DNA from: Gallaecimonas xiamenensis 3-C-1 | GTDB lineage: Bacteria; Pseudomonadota; Gammaproteobacteria; Enterobacterales; Gallaecimonadaceae | Direction: 5' to 3' | Length of the DNA stretch: 64,000 nucleotides | Assembly: GCF_000299915.1 (NCBI RefSeq) | Contig: NZ_AMRI01000001.1 | Span: 62,001 to 126,000 of the forward strand | Shown here: one piece after another, positions 16,121 to 23,207 of the stretch | How positions within the stretch are numbered: the stretch's first letter is position 1 | How the letters are laid out: each line of letters starts with the position of its first letter | Made by a program: the position numbers and the translations under genes | The notes under the pieces: generated by a model | The model's input: the letters and a program-made list of their open reading frames with translations, nothing else | The model's database searches: none | Told to the model about the DNA's origin: nothing

Positions 16121-18277
16121 TTATTCCACCAGGCCGCGACGCTTGAGCAGGGCGTCAACGGTGGGCTTGGCGCCCTTGAAGTTGATGTACTGCTGCATGG
16201 GGTCGAGGCTGTTGCCTTTGGACAGGATCTCGGTGCGGAACTTGTCGCCGTTTTCACGGGTCAGGCCGCCGTTGGCCTTCATGTGGGCAAAGGCGTCGGC
16301 TGCCAGCACTTCGGTCCACAGGTAGGCGTAGTAACCAGCGCTGTAGCCACCGGCAAAGGTGTGGCTGAAGTAGGGAGACTTGTAGCGCGGCGGGATAACA
16401 GCGTATTGGACGCCGTGCTTGGCCAGGGCCTTGTCTTCAAAACCTTGTACTGTGCCGGTGTCGGTGCCGGCGGGGAAGCTGTGCCATTCCATGTCCAGCA
16501 GGGCGGACTCGATGTACTCGAGGCTGTCAAAACCCTGATTGAACTTACGGGAGTCCAGCACCTTTTTCAGCAGGTCAGCCGGGATGGCTTCGCCGGTCTG
16601 GTAGTGCTTGGCGTAGTTGGCGATGACCTTGGGGTTGATGGCCCAGTCTTCCTCAAATTGGGAGGGGAACTCCACGAAGTCGCGGGGTACGCTGGTACCG
16701 GCCAGGGTCGGGTATTTGACGTTGGAGAACAGGCCGTGCAGGGCGTGGCCCATCTCGTGGAACATGGTGGTGGCCTCGTCAAAGGTCAGCAGGGCAGGCT
16801 GGCCTTCGGCGGGCTTGGGCACGTTCAGCACGTTGACGATAACCGGCTTTTGGCCCAGCAGGTTGTTCTGACCCACCATGGCGTTCATCCAGGCACCACC
16901 ACGCTTGCCGTCACGGGCAAAGTAGTCGGCGTAGAAGAAGCCGATAGAGCTGCCGTCGGTGTCGAACACTTCGAAGGTGCGCACGTCAGGGTGGTAGACC
17001 GGCAGGTCCTTGCGCTCTTTGAAAGTGATGCCGAACAGGTTCTGCATGGTGAAGAAGATGCCGTTCTTCAGCACGTTATCCAGCTCGAAGTAGGGCTTGA
17101 TCTGGCTCTCGTCCAGGTCGTACTTGGCCTTGCGCACTTTCTCGGCGTAGAAGGCCCAGTCCCAGGGCTGCAGCTCGAAGTCGCCACCGGCAGCCTTGAT
17201 TTCCTTTTGGATATCGGCCGCTTCGGCCTTGGCTTTGTCCAGGACCTTGGGTGCCAGATCGTCGAGCATCTCGAAGACGGCGGCCGGGGTCTTGGCCATC
17301 TGGTTGTCCAGCACATAGTCGGCCCAGGTGGCAAAGCCCATCAGCTTGGCTTTGTCGGCGCGAAGGGCGGTCAGGCGCTGGATAACGGGGCCGTTGATGT
17401 CGGCGGCGCGGCCGGCGGAAGCCTTCCATACCTTCTCGCGCAGGGCGCGGTTTTCCAGGTTGGTGAGGATAGGCTGACGGGTGGTGTTCATCAGGTTGAT
17501 GACGTACTTGCCGTCTTGGCCAGCGGCCTTGCCGGAGGCGGCCAGGGAGGCTATCTCGCCGTCGGACAGGCCGGCCAGTTCGGCTTTGTCTTCCACCACG
17601 ACTGCAGCGTCTTTGGTGGCTTTGAGCACGTTCTGGGCAAAGTCGTTGGTGAGTTTGGCAATCTCGCCGTTGATCTCACGAACCTGGGTCTTCTGGCTTT
17701 CGTCCAGCTTGGCACCGGCGCGGACAAACTGCTTGTAGTAAATCTCTACCAGGCGCTTGTCTTCCCCTTGCAGGCTGTCACGGTTGTTGTAGACCGCTTC
17801 GATGCGTGCGAACAGTTTGGGGTTGAGGTTGATGTTGTCCTGGTGGGCGGACAGCTTGGGCGCCATTTCAGACTGGATGGCACGAATGTCGTCGTTGGAG
17901 ATGGTGCCAGTCAGGTTGAAGAAGGTGCTGGCGGTGCGGCCGAGGATCTCGCCGGTTTTTTCCATGGCCACCACGGTGTTTTCAAAGGTGGGGGCTTCGG
18001 GGTTGTTGGCGATGGCGTCTACTTCGGCCAGCTGATCTTTCATGCCGCGCTCAAAGGCCGGCACGTAGTCGGTCAGCTTGATCTTGTCGAATTCGGGGGC
18101 TTCGTATTGCAGGCTGCTTTTAACGAACAGCGGGTTGCTGGCGGCCACTGCTGGCGCTTCGGACTTGGCCGCTTGGGCCTGGACTTGGGTGGTTTCTTGT
18201 TGTTCTACCGGCTCCTTGGAGCAGGCACTCAAGGCCAGAGCCGCACCAATGGCGGTGGCGATCAAGGTCTTACGCAT
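16121..18277 (-). CDS. M3-family peptidyl-dipeptidase (Dcp-like), lipoprotein, tandem paralogue
   Basis: A 718-aa paralogue of the downstream gene. It has the same lipoprotein signal (MRKTLIATAIGAALALSACS), zinc motif HEMGH starting at His507, HGLFSNVKYPTLAGT, and C-terminal FSHTFAGGYSAGYYAYLWTE and KGAKPTVDALLKRRGLVE, nearly identical to the sister protein's ending. The linker after the lipobox is Gln/Ala-rich and unlike the sister's. Both genes have their own terminator, so they are probably separate transcripts. The duplication suggests divergence in substrate range or expression for external peptide utilisation. Confidence 0.92.
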   Translation of the reverse strand: MRKTLIATAIGAALALSACSKEPVEQQETTQVQAQAAKSEAPAVAASNPLFVKSSLQYEAPEFDKIKLTDYVPAFERGMKDQLAEVDAIANNPEAPTFENTVVAMEKTGEILGRTASTFFNLTGTISNDDIRAIQSEMAPKLSAHQDNINLNPKLFARIEAVYNNRDSLQGEDKRLVEIYYKQFVRAGAKLDESQKTQVREINGEIAKLTNDFAQNVLKATKDAAVVVEDKAELAGLSDGEIASLAASGKAAGQDGKYVINLMNTTRQPILTNLENRALREKVWKASAGRAADINGPVIQRLTALRADKAKLMGFATWADYVLDNQMAKTPAAVFEMLDDLAPKVLDKAKAEAADIQKEIKAAGGDFELQPWDWAFYAEKVRKAKYDLDESQIKPYFELDNVLKNGIFFTMQNLFGITFKERKDLPVYHPDVRTFEVFDTDGSSIGFFYADYFARDGKRGGAWMNAMVGQNNLLGQKPVIVNVLNVPKPAEGQPALLTFDEATTMFHEMGHALHGLFSNVKYPTLAGTSVPRDFVEFPSQFEEDWAINPKVIANYAKHYQTGEAIPADLLKKVLDSRKFNQGFDSLEYIESALLDMEWHSFPAGTDTGTVQGFEDKALAKHGVQYAVIPPRYKSPYFSHTFAGGYSAGYYAYLWTEVLAADAFAHMKANGGLTRENGDKFRTEILSKGNSLDPMQQYINFKGAKPTVDALLKRRGLVE

Positions 18278-18500
18278 GGATTTCTCCCTCAATGGTCAGG
18301 TTTATGGGGGCTAGCCCCTGTTGCCCGCAGGCAATCCGTTGTTAGCCTGTAACCTTAACAAGGCCCCTAAGCCAATAACAATCACCACTGGCCCGTGATT
18401 GCTGGCCGTTTAGCCTGTATTGGCCCCAGCTAGGGCCGTTTGGCCACTTTCTGGTCAATGGCGTGCCCCGGAGGCCGCTTCGGGCCTTTTGGCACCCGGC

Positions 18501-18542
18501 ATGACCTGCATCAAAAAAGCCTGGCTGCCTCTGTCCTAGAGT
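18501..18542 (+). promoter_or_regulatory. FNR/Anr-like class II promoter, copy 1
   Basis: ATGACCTGCATCAA (18501-18514) resembles the FNR/Anr box TTGATN4ATCAA. A -10 element TAGAGT starts at 18537, 29 bases past the centre of the box, which is the class II (-41.5) geometry. Two further units with identical spacing lie at 18703 and 18970. Confidence 0.6.
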
Positions 18543-18548
18543 AACCCC

Positions 18549-18690
18549 ATGGCAGGACGGACAGGCGGAACAGCGCTTCCTCTCCAGGCCCTGCCTAGGC
18601 GGCTTAGGCCGTTCGACATGTTGAAATCTCTGTTAGTGATGGACTCGTTCAGAAACAGGAATTGGCCCGGCTTTGCCGGGCATTTTTTTA
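18549..18690 (+). ncRNA. Candidate FNR-controlled small RNA
   Basis: The interval begins just after the first FNR-like promoter and ends at a strong rho-independent terminator (18665-18689), so it should give a transcript of about 140 nt. The only open frame runs through the terminator without a stop before it, so coding is unlikely. The 5' part contains the C/U-rich stretch CTTCCTCTCC, complementary to Shine-Dalgarno sequences, as seen in many Hfq-type regulatory RNAs. By position and control it is reminiscent of enterobacterial FnrS, but I see no sequence identity with it. It remains a prediction. Confidence 0.4.
18665..18689 (+). terminator. Rho-independent terminator of the candidate sRNA
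   Basis: GCCCGGC-TTT-GCCGGGC with CA and then seven T. The stem is identical to that of the terminator at 18935. Confidence 0.85.
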
Positions 18691-18702
18691 GTGGCCTTTC
18701 CC

Positions 18703-18744
18703 CTGACCTGGGTCAAGGAAAGGGCAGCGGGCGGCCGTTAGGCT
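18703..18744 (+). promoter_or_regulatory. FNR/Anr-like class II promoter, copy 2
   Basis: CTGACCTGGGTCAA (18703-18716) and -10 TAGGCT starting at 18739, again 29 bases past the box centre. Expected start near 18751, shortly before an AGGAGG ribosome-binding site. Confidence 0.6.
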
Positions 18745-18770
18745 GGTCCCATCATCAGGAGGACGGTGCC

Positions 18771-18908
18771 ATGCCTAAAAATCCCCAGGCCAAGCAGCCC
18801 CCCATCCAGGGCCAGGACAACCACTTTGCGCTGCTTTTTGCCCTCTACCATGACAAGGCCCCCAAGTCGCTGGCGCCGCCAGCCCCCAAGCAACCAGCAC
18901 CTCATTAG
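18771..18908 (+). CDS. Small orphan protein, 45 aa, proline-rich C-terminus
   Basis: I do not recognise this protein. It begins MPKNPQAKQPPIQGQDNHFA, has a short central hydrophobic stretch (HFALLFALYHDKA) and ends in a Pro/Ala-rich tail (LAPPAPKQPAPH). The evidence that it is real is its setting: a consensus AGGAGG at 18758-18763 with 7-8 base spacing, an FNR-like promoter just upstream and a rho-independent terminator 26 bases after the stop. It is therefore a discrete transcript of about 200 nt. Expression under low oxygen is the inference. No membrane segment is long enough to span a bilayer with confidence. Confidence 0.65.
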   Translation: MPKNPQAKQPPIQGQDNHFALLFALYHDKAPKSLAPPAPKQPAPH

Positions 18909-18934
18909 TCTGCTGTGGGTACCAAGTGCCCCTT

Positions 18935-18957
18935 GCCCGGCGTTGCCGGGCTTTTTT
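18935..18957 (+). terminator. Rho-independent terminator of the 45-aa protein gene
   Basis: GCCCGGC-GTT-GCCGGGC followed by six T. Confidence 0.9.
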
Positions 18958-18969
18958 GTTGCCGATTTT

Positions 18970-19011
18970 TTGACCGGCATCAAACATCTAGCTTTGCCCA
19001 GGGGCTAGGCT
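18970..19011 (+). promoter_or_regulatory. FNR/Anr-like class II promoter, copy 3
   Basis: TTGACCGGCATCAA (18970-18983) matches TTGATN4ATCAA at nine of ten defined positions. The -10 TAGGCT starts at 19006, 29 bases past the centre, the same as copies 1 and 2. Expected start near 19018. Confidence 0.65.
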
Positions 19012-19041
19012 TGGAAGCAGGAAATGACAGGATGCATTCCC

Positions 19042-19254
19042 ATGCCTTGCACCCAGCAGCTTATTCAGCGCTACCCCGAGCTTCGCGAGCATATTCAAAA
19101 CCTTGGCACCGACAACCTGCGCCTGGCCACGGAGATGAGCCAGCAAAGGCCCGATTGGGGCTGGGGCGCGGATTGCAGCCGCCAATTGTGCAACCAGTGG
19201 TTGCCTGAAGGGGAAGAAGACCCCTGTCCCCCTCCTTTGCCGCTGGCCTGCTAA
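19042..19254 (+). CDS. Small orphan protein, 70 aa
   Basis: I do not recognise this protein. Starting at 19042 it reads MPCTQQLIQRYPELREHIQN, then NLRLATEMSQQRPDWGWGAD, and ends with a Cys/Pro-rich tail (EDPCPPPLPLAC). It has five cysteines in 70 residues. AGGA lies nine bases before this ATG; the in-frame ATG at 19024 would sit only about six bases from the predicted transcription start. It is preceded by the best of the three FNR-like promoters and is followed 22 bases later by the NERD-domain gene in the same direction, so the two may be co-transcribed. No known fold is evident. Confidence 0.5.
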   Translation: MPCTQQLIQRYPELREHIQNLGTDNLRLATEMSQQRPDWGWGADCSRQLCNQWLPEGEEDPCPPPLPLAC

Positions 19255-19276
19255 TGGCGTTACATGGCCCGCTGCC

Positions 19277-20038
19277 ATGCTGAGCCTTTGGTGGCTGCTG
19301 CTGCCCTTGGCCTTGGGGCTGTTGGTACGGCTGCCGGCGCCGGCGTCTTTGACCGGGGCCCAGGGGGAGCGCAAGCTGGCCCGGCTGCTGGCACGCCACC
19401 TGGACGAGCGCTACCTGGTGGTCCATGACGTGACCCTGGCCATAGACGGCTCCACCACCCAAATCGACCACCTGGTATTGTCGCCGTACGGGGTTTTCGT
19501 GATTGAGACCAAGACCTACAGCGGCTGGATCTTCGGTAGCGAACACCAGGCCCAGTGGACCCAGCAGCACTATCGCCACAAGACCCGTTTTCAAAACCCC
19601 CTTCGCCAAAATTACAAGCATGTGCTGGCGGTCTGCCGCCAATTGGGCCTGCCTGCCACCCAGGTCCATTCCGTGGTGGCCTTTATGGGCAGCGCCCGCT
19701 TCAAGACTGCCATGCCCGCCAATGTCTGCACCGGCGCCGAGGTGCTGATCTATATCCGAGGTTTTCACCAGCCCTGTTTTGGAGACGCTGTTGTCAGCGC
19801 CCTGGCCAGTCGCCTTGAGAGGCGGCGCCTGGCGCCGGGCCGGGCCACCACCAAGCAGCATCTGGCTAACCTCAAGGCCGCCGAGCAGGGCCAGCCGTGC
19901 CCGGCCTGCGGCGGCGCCATGGTGCTCAGAAAGGCCAGAAACAGCCAAGAGCGCTTCTGGGGTTGTCGCCGTTTCCCCCAATGCCGGGGCACCCGCCCCC
20001 TTGTGCTGCCAAGCCTGACCGATAGCAACCCCCTGTAA
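19277..20038 (+). CDS. NERD-domain nuclease-like protein with C-terminal topoisomerase-type zinc finger
   Basis: A 253-aa protein. One N-terminal hydrophobic segment (SLWWLLLPLALGLLVRLPAP) probably anchors it in the membrane. A nuclease-related (NERD) domain follows with TGAQGERKLARLL, QIDHLVLSPYGVFVIETKTY and KHVLAVCRQLGLP; the D-x(n)-E-T-K core resembles the PD-(D/E)XK nuclease fold. The C-terminus has a four-Cys finger CPACGGAMVLRK..FWGCRRFPQCRG like those at the end of topoisomerase I. Such proteins are poorly characterised; nucleic-acid processing is inferred from the domains. It is probably expressed from the FNR-like promoter at 18970. Confidence 0.85.
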   Translation: MLSLWWLLLPLALGLLVRLPAPASLTGAQGERKLARLLARHLDERYLVVHDVTLAIDGSTTQIDHLVLSPYGVFVIETKTYSGWIFGSEHQAQWTQQHYRHKTRFQNPLRQNYKHVLAVCRQLGLPATQVHSVVAFMGSARFKTAMPANVCTGAEVLIYIRGFHQPCFGDAVVSALASRLERRRLAPGRATTKQHLANLKAAEQGQPCPACGGAMVLRKARNSQERFWGCRRFPQCRGTRPLVLPSLTDSNPL

Positions 20039-20049
20039 GGGAGGCGCTT

Positions 20050-20310
20050 ATGCTGTGCCGCGAACCGCAAAAGGTCAGTACCACCCTGGACGCAGAGCAG
20101 TATGAAGGGAGCAGGCGGGACATGAGGCTCAAGCCCTATCCCGAAGGCCGCCATTGGAAGATCCACTGCCCGCTTATCCCGGTCATAGAAAGCACCAACC
20201 AGGCCTATTACCTGGAGCACCAGAGTGATATGCCGTGGTTGGCGAGGCCATGGCCGCCCTTAGCTGGGTGGCGAGTAGGGCATTGGGGATTGGATGACAG
20301 GTTGGTTTAG
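20050..20310 (+). CDS. Doubtful small ORF, 86 aa
   Basis: An open frame beginning MLCREPQKVSTTLDAEQYEG, 11 bases after the NERD gene, with a good GGGAGG ribosome-binding site. No family is recognised. The middle RLKPYPEGRHWKIHCPLIPV has ordinary protein-like composition, but the end (WPPLAGWRVGHWGLDDRLV) looks less like a natural terminus. It could be a real small downstream cistron or a degenerate remnant. It is listed because of its ribosome-binding site and position only. Confidence 0.3.
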   Translation: MLCREPQKVSTTLDAEQYEGSRRDMRLKPYPEGRHWKIHCPLIPVIESTNQAYYLEHQSDMPWLARPWPPLAGWRVGHWGLDDRLV

Positions 20311-20402
20311 CAGCCGTGATTTTCGAAAGGTGCGCCGCTCGTAGGATTTCAGGGTCGGGGTGACCCCCTCGGCCCAGCTCATCACCTTTTCATTAAAGGG
20401 AT

Positions 20403-20428
20403 AAAAAAGCAGTCCTGGGCTGCTTTTT
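20403..20428 (-). terminator. Rho-independent terminator of cheV
   Basis: AAAAAAGCAG/CTGCTTTTTT with a seven-base loop, directly next to the minus-strand stop. Confidence 0.9.
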
Positions 20429-21361
20429 TCAGACGTCAACCAACTTGCTGGCCACTCCCGACACCACTGTGCCGCTATTGACATGGAGGGCGCCGCGCAG
20501 CATGCCGTGCAGCAGCTCGGCGGCGTCGAATTTGGTAAGGGCCTCGTTGGCGCCCACCTGATGGGCCTGGTCCAGGCTCATCTCGCTGGACAAGGAGGTG
20601 TGCAGTATCACGTAGCTGCCCGCCAGCCTGGGATCGCTGCGCACTTCAAAGGTCAGCTCGTAACCGTTCAGGCCCGGCATCTCTATGTCGCTGACCAGGA
20701 TATGGAAAGGCTGATTGGTGGCGGCGGCTTCGCGCATCATGCCAAGGGCCCGGCGCCCATCCCCGCAACATTCAAAAGGAATGCCGGCGTAATTGAGGGC
20801 GTCTGACAACTGCTTGCGGGCCACCGCCGAGTCGTCCACCACCAGGATACGGTGGTTGCGCAGCAGTTGCTGGTCCTCGTGGGTCACGTCGGCATAGAGC
20901 TGCTCGCCCATGACCGGGAAGATGTGGGAGATCAGCATTTCGGTGTCCAGCAACTGGATAAGCTTGCTGTCGAAGTCGGTTACCCCCGATACAAAGATGT
21001 TCTTGCCCGACGTGCTGGGCATGGGGGTGATATCGCGCCAGTCGCACTCGATGATCCGCTCAATCTTGCGCACCATAAAGCCGATCAATTGACGGTGGCA
21101 GTCGGTGACGATGATAAAGCAGTTGGGCAACTCCTGGGGCTGGATCGGCCTATAGCCAACGGCAGCGGCCATGTCGATCACCGGAATGGGGTTGCCGCGA
21201 ATGGGCGCCGAGCCCAGCACTGTCGGGTGGGCCTTGGGGATCACCGTCAACGGCTGGTAGGGCACGATTTCCCTGACCTTGAGGGTGCCAAGGGCGAAGG
21301 TCTGGCGCTCGTTGAGTTTAAACAGCAGCAGCCCCTGGGACTTCTGACCGGTCTTCGTCAT
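20429..21361 (-). CDS. cheV: Chemotaxis coupling protein CheV
   Basis: A 310-aa fusion of a CheW-like scaffold and a response-regulator receiver. The CheW domain spans about 10-165 (LLLFKLNERQTFALGTLKVR, GNPIPVIDMAAAVGY). The receiver domain begins at RILVVDDSAVARKQLSDAL with the acidic pocket, the phospho-acceptor Asp in LVSDIEMPGLNGYEL, and the conserved Lys in ALTKFDAAELL. CheV links receptors to CheA and helps adaptation. The ATG at 21361 gives the usual length; an open N-terminal extension is not conserved in character. It fits the three chemoreceptors elsewhere in the window. Confidence 0.95.
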   Translation of the reverse strand: MTKTGQKSQGLLLFKLNERQTFALGTLKVREIVPYQPLTVIPKAHPTVLGSAPIRGNPIPVIDMAAAVGYRPIQPQELPNCFIIVTDCHRQLIGFMVRKIERIIECDWRDITPMPSTSGKNIFVSGVTDFDSKLIQLLDTEMLISHIFPVMGEQLYADVTHEDQQLLRNHRILVVDDSAVARKQLSDALNYAGIPFECCGDGRRALGMMREAAATNQPFHILVSDIEMPGLNGYELTFEVRSDPRLAGSYVILHTSLSSEMSLDQAHQVGANEALTKFDAAELLHGMLRGALHVNSGTVVSGVASKLVDV

Positions 21362-21476
21362 GAATTCTGATGCCTTTGGTTTATCACGGGTCGAAAAGGG
21401 CCGGTCCTTGAGCCACCCAGCCTTCAACGGGATAAAGCGACCAAAAGCGCAGCAAATTTAATGACTTTGCTGATTT

Positions 21477-22355
21477 TTACTGGCGCTGCAACAGGTTAGC
21501 GGGGGCGTACTGGTCGGTCAGTACCCTGGCGTCCTGGTCCCAGTCGGGGTCTGTGCCCAAAAGGGCGGGGTAGTCTGCCAGGGGTATGCCATAGGGGGCA
21601 AGGCGTGGGGCTAGTGCCTCGGCACGGCGCTGCAGTAGATCCGGGTCGGGCAGGGAGCCTTGGCTGGCAATGATCACCCGGCTCAGGGTGACCTTGGGTT
21701 GGCGAAAGTTAAGGAAGGGGCCGAACACGGCCCTGTAGGTGGCCGACTCGTGGTGGTAGAGCTTGGAGCTGGAAAAGGTATTGGCCACCAGCACGCCGGC
21801 GGGGCTGAGCAGGGCTTTGACCTCTTCAAGAAACTCGCGGGTCATCAGGTGCTCGGGTATGTAGTCGCCGTTGAAGGCGTCCAGCAGTATCAGGTCGTAG
21901 TGGGCCTGTTTTAGGCCGGCCCTTTTGACGAAGACCCTGGCGTCGCTCACCGTCACCTGCATGTTGGCGGCTTCCTTAAAACCAAAGTAGGCCTTGGCGA
22001 CCTTTACCACGGCCGGGTCAATTTCCACCACGTCCAGGCTGGCCTTGGGATAGAGCCGATGAAGCAGGGCCGGCACAGTGCCGCCACCCAAGCCCACCAT
22101 CAGGATTTGCTGAGGCTCGGGGTTGAGCAGCAGGCCGGCGAAGGTCATCCGTACATAGGGAAACACCAGCTTGTCGCTATCCAGGTATTGGCAAGTCTGG
22201 TTTTGGTCACCACGGATTGCCGCAAAGACCAAGCAGCGTCGGCCGTCGGCCTCCACCACGGAAATGTCCTGATAAAGGGATTTCTCCCTATGTACGGTGC
22301 GGCCTTGGGCAGCCAGGCTGAGCAGCGTCAACAGCAGGTAGACGGCGAGTCTCAT
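21477..22355 (-). CDS. Spermidine synthase-like methyltransferase-fold protein with signal-like N-terminus
   Basis: A 292-aa protein of the spermidine/polyamine synthase superfamily. The N-terminus (MRLAVYLLLTLLSLAAQGRT) is a signal peptide or anchor. The Rossmann core shows ILMVGLGGGTVPALLHRLYP (nucleotide-binding glycine motif), LDVVEIDPAVVKVAKAYFGF and YDLILLDAFNGDYIPEHLMT. The start overlaps the stop of the upstream membrane gene by ATGA, with GAGGAAG as ribosome-binding site. In many bacteria these two parts are one polypeptide (MFS-like membrane domain plus spermidine synthase domain). An extracytoplasmic location makes classical spermidine synthesis uncertain. Confidence 0.8.
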   Translation of the reverse strand: MRLAVYLLLTLLSLAAQGRTVHREKSLYQDISVVEADGRRCLVFAAIRGDQNQTCQYLDSDKLVFPYVRMTFAGLLLNPEPQQILMVGLGGGTVPALLHRLYPKASLDVVEIDPAVVKVAKAYFGFKEAANMQVTVSDARVFVKRAGLKQAHYDLILLDAFNGDYIPEHLMTREFLEEVKALLSPAGVLVANTFSSSKLYHHESATYRAVFGPFLNFRQPKVTLSRVIIASQGSLPDPDLLQRRAEALAPRLAPYGIPLADYPALLGTDPDWDQDARVLTDQYAPANLLQRQ

Positions 22356-22984
22356 AGCCACTTCCTCAGGCTGATGGCCAGCAGGCCGCAGCAGGCCAGC
22401 AGGGCGATAAGGGTCCAGATAATGGCGTTGACCTCGAACCAGAGCACCAAATAGAAGGAGGTGGCCAAGGTGCCAAGGGCGCTGCCCAGGGTGGAGACGA
22501 AGTACAAAAAGCCGGCCACCTGGCCGCTGTGCTGCTGATGGCGAACCAGCAGGCGTACCGAGTAGGGGGCTATCATGCCGAGAATAACGGTGGGCAGCAG
22601 AAACAGGGCGCTGGCGGCAACCAAAGAGCCGTAGCGGGGATCGGCCAGGGCAATAAAGACCTGCTCCATCATGCCATCGCCGGCCAAGACTATGGGCAGC
22701 AGTGCCAGGGCCGACAACAGATAAAAACTGCCATAGCGGCCTAAACCGGGCTCATGCAATGACAACCTGCCGCCGATAAGGTAGCCAAGGGACAAGGCCA
22801 CCATAAACACGGTGATGATACTGCCCCAGACGTAGATGCTGGAGCCGAAGTAAGGCGCCAAGATCCGCCCTCCCAGCAGTTCCACGGCCATGATGCTAAA
22901 ACCGCTGGTAAAGGCCAGGGTGAATACCAGGGGAGGCAGGCCGGCGCTTTTGGCGGCACGGCATTGGGTCAGGGTGTCTTCCAT
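22352..22984 (-). CDS. Multispanning membrane protein, N-terminal half of a fused MFS/spermidine synthase
   Basis: About 210 aa starting MEDTLTQCRAAKSAGL; the alternative ATG at 23014 is also open and neither has a strong Shine-Dalgarno. It has six to seven hydrophobic segments, the first carrying FTSGFSIMAVELLGGRILAP, the hallmark of the membrane half of bacterial fused spermidine synthases. VILGMIAPYSVRLLVRHQQH and GQVAGFLYFVSTLGSALGTL follow, also typical. The gene is translationally coupled to the synthase domain gene through ATGA. The function of this membrane module is unknown; it may move a polyamine-like product or substrate. Confidence 0.8.
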   Translation of the reverse strand: MEDTLTQCRAAKSAGLPPLVFTLAFTSGFSIMAVELLGGRILAPYFGSSIYVWGSIITVFMVALSLGYLIGGRLSLHEPGLGRYGSFYLLSALALLPIVLAGDGMMEQVFIALADPRYGSLVAASALFLLPTVILGMIAPYSVRLLVRHQQHSGQVAGFLYFVSTLGSALGTLATSFYLVLWFEVNAIIWTLIALLACCGLLAISLRKWL

Positions 22985-23207
22985 GAGGAACTCGGCGAAA
23001 AAAGCATGCCCCATCTTGCGGTAAGGACAGCGCTGGCCGCAACGGCCACCCCGAAGGGACTTGTGCGGTTCGTCCTGAATTTTTGGCGCTTCATCCAGCT
23101 TGTCTCCATCTGGGCAAGGGGCGGGCCGCCCGCCCCCTTTGGGCCCTTCAGCTCGTTAGAACGGGCTCGAAGAGCCGGCCAAGGCAGCAGCGAACAGAGG
23201 AGTAAGG

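Larger units (their letters stand above)
18278..18770. other. Regulatory interval upstream of the small-gene cluster
   Basis: About 490 bases without a long gene. It holds the promoter region of the minus-strand M3 peptidase (18278-18400), then a first FNR-like promoter (18501-18542), a candidate small RNA (18549-18690) with its own terminator, and a second FNR-like promoter (18703-18744). Confidence 0.7.

Noticed and set aside
18549-18770. N-terminal extension of the 45-aa ORF back to an ATG at 18549
   Set aside because: It would run through the terminator at 18665-18689 and a second promoter, and the ATG sits at the predicted transcription start; an sRNA plus a separate short gene explains the region better.
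19061-19981. 306-codon minus-strand frame opposite the NERD gene
   Set aside because: No recognisable family; the plus strand encodes NERD and zinc-finger motifs.
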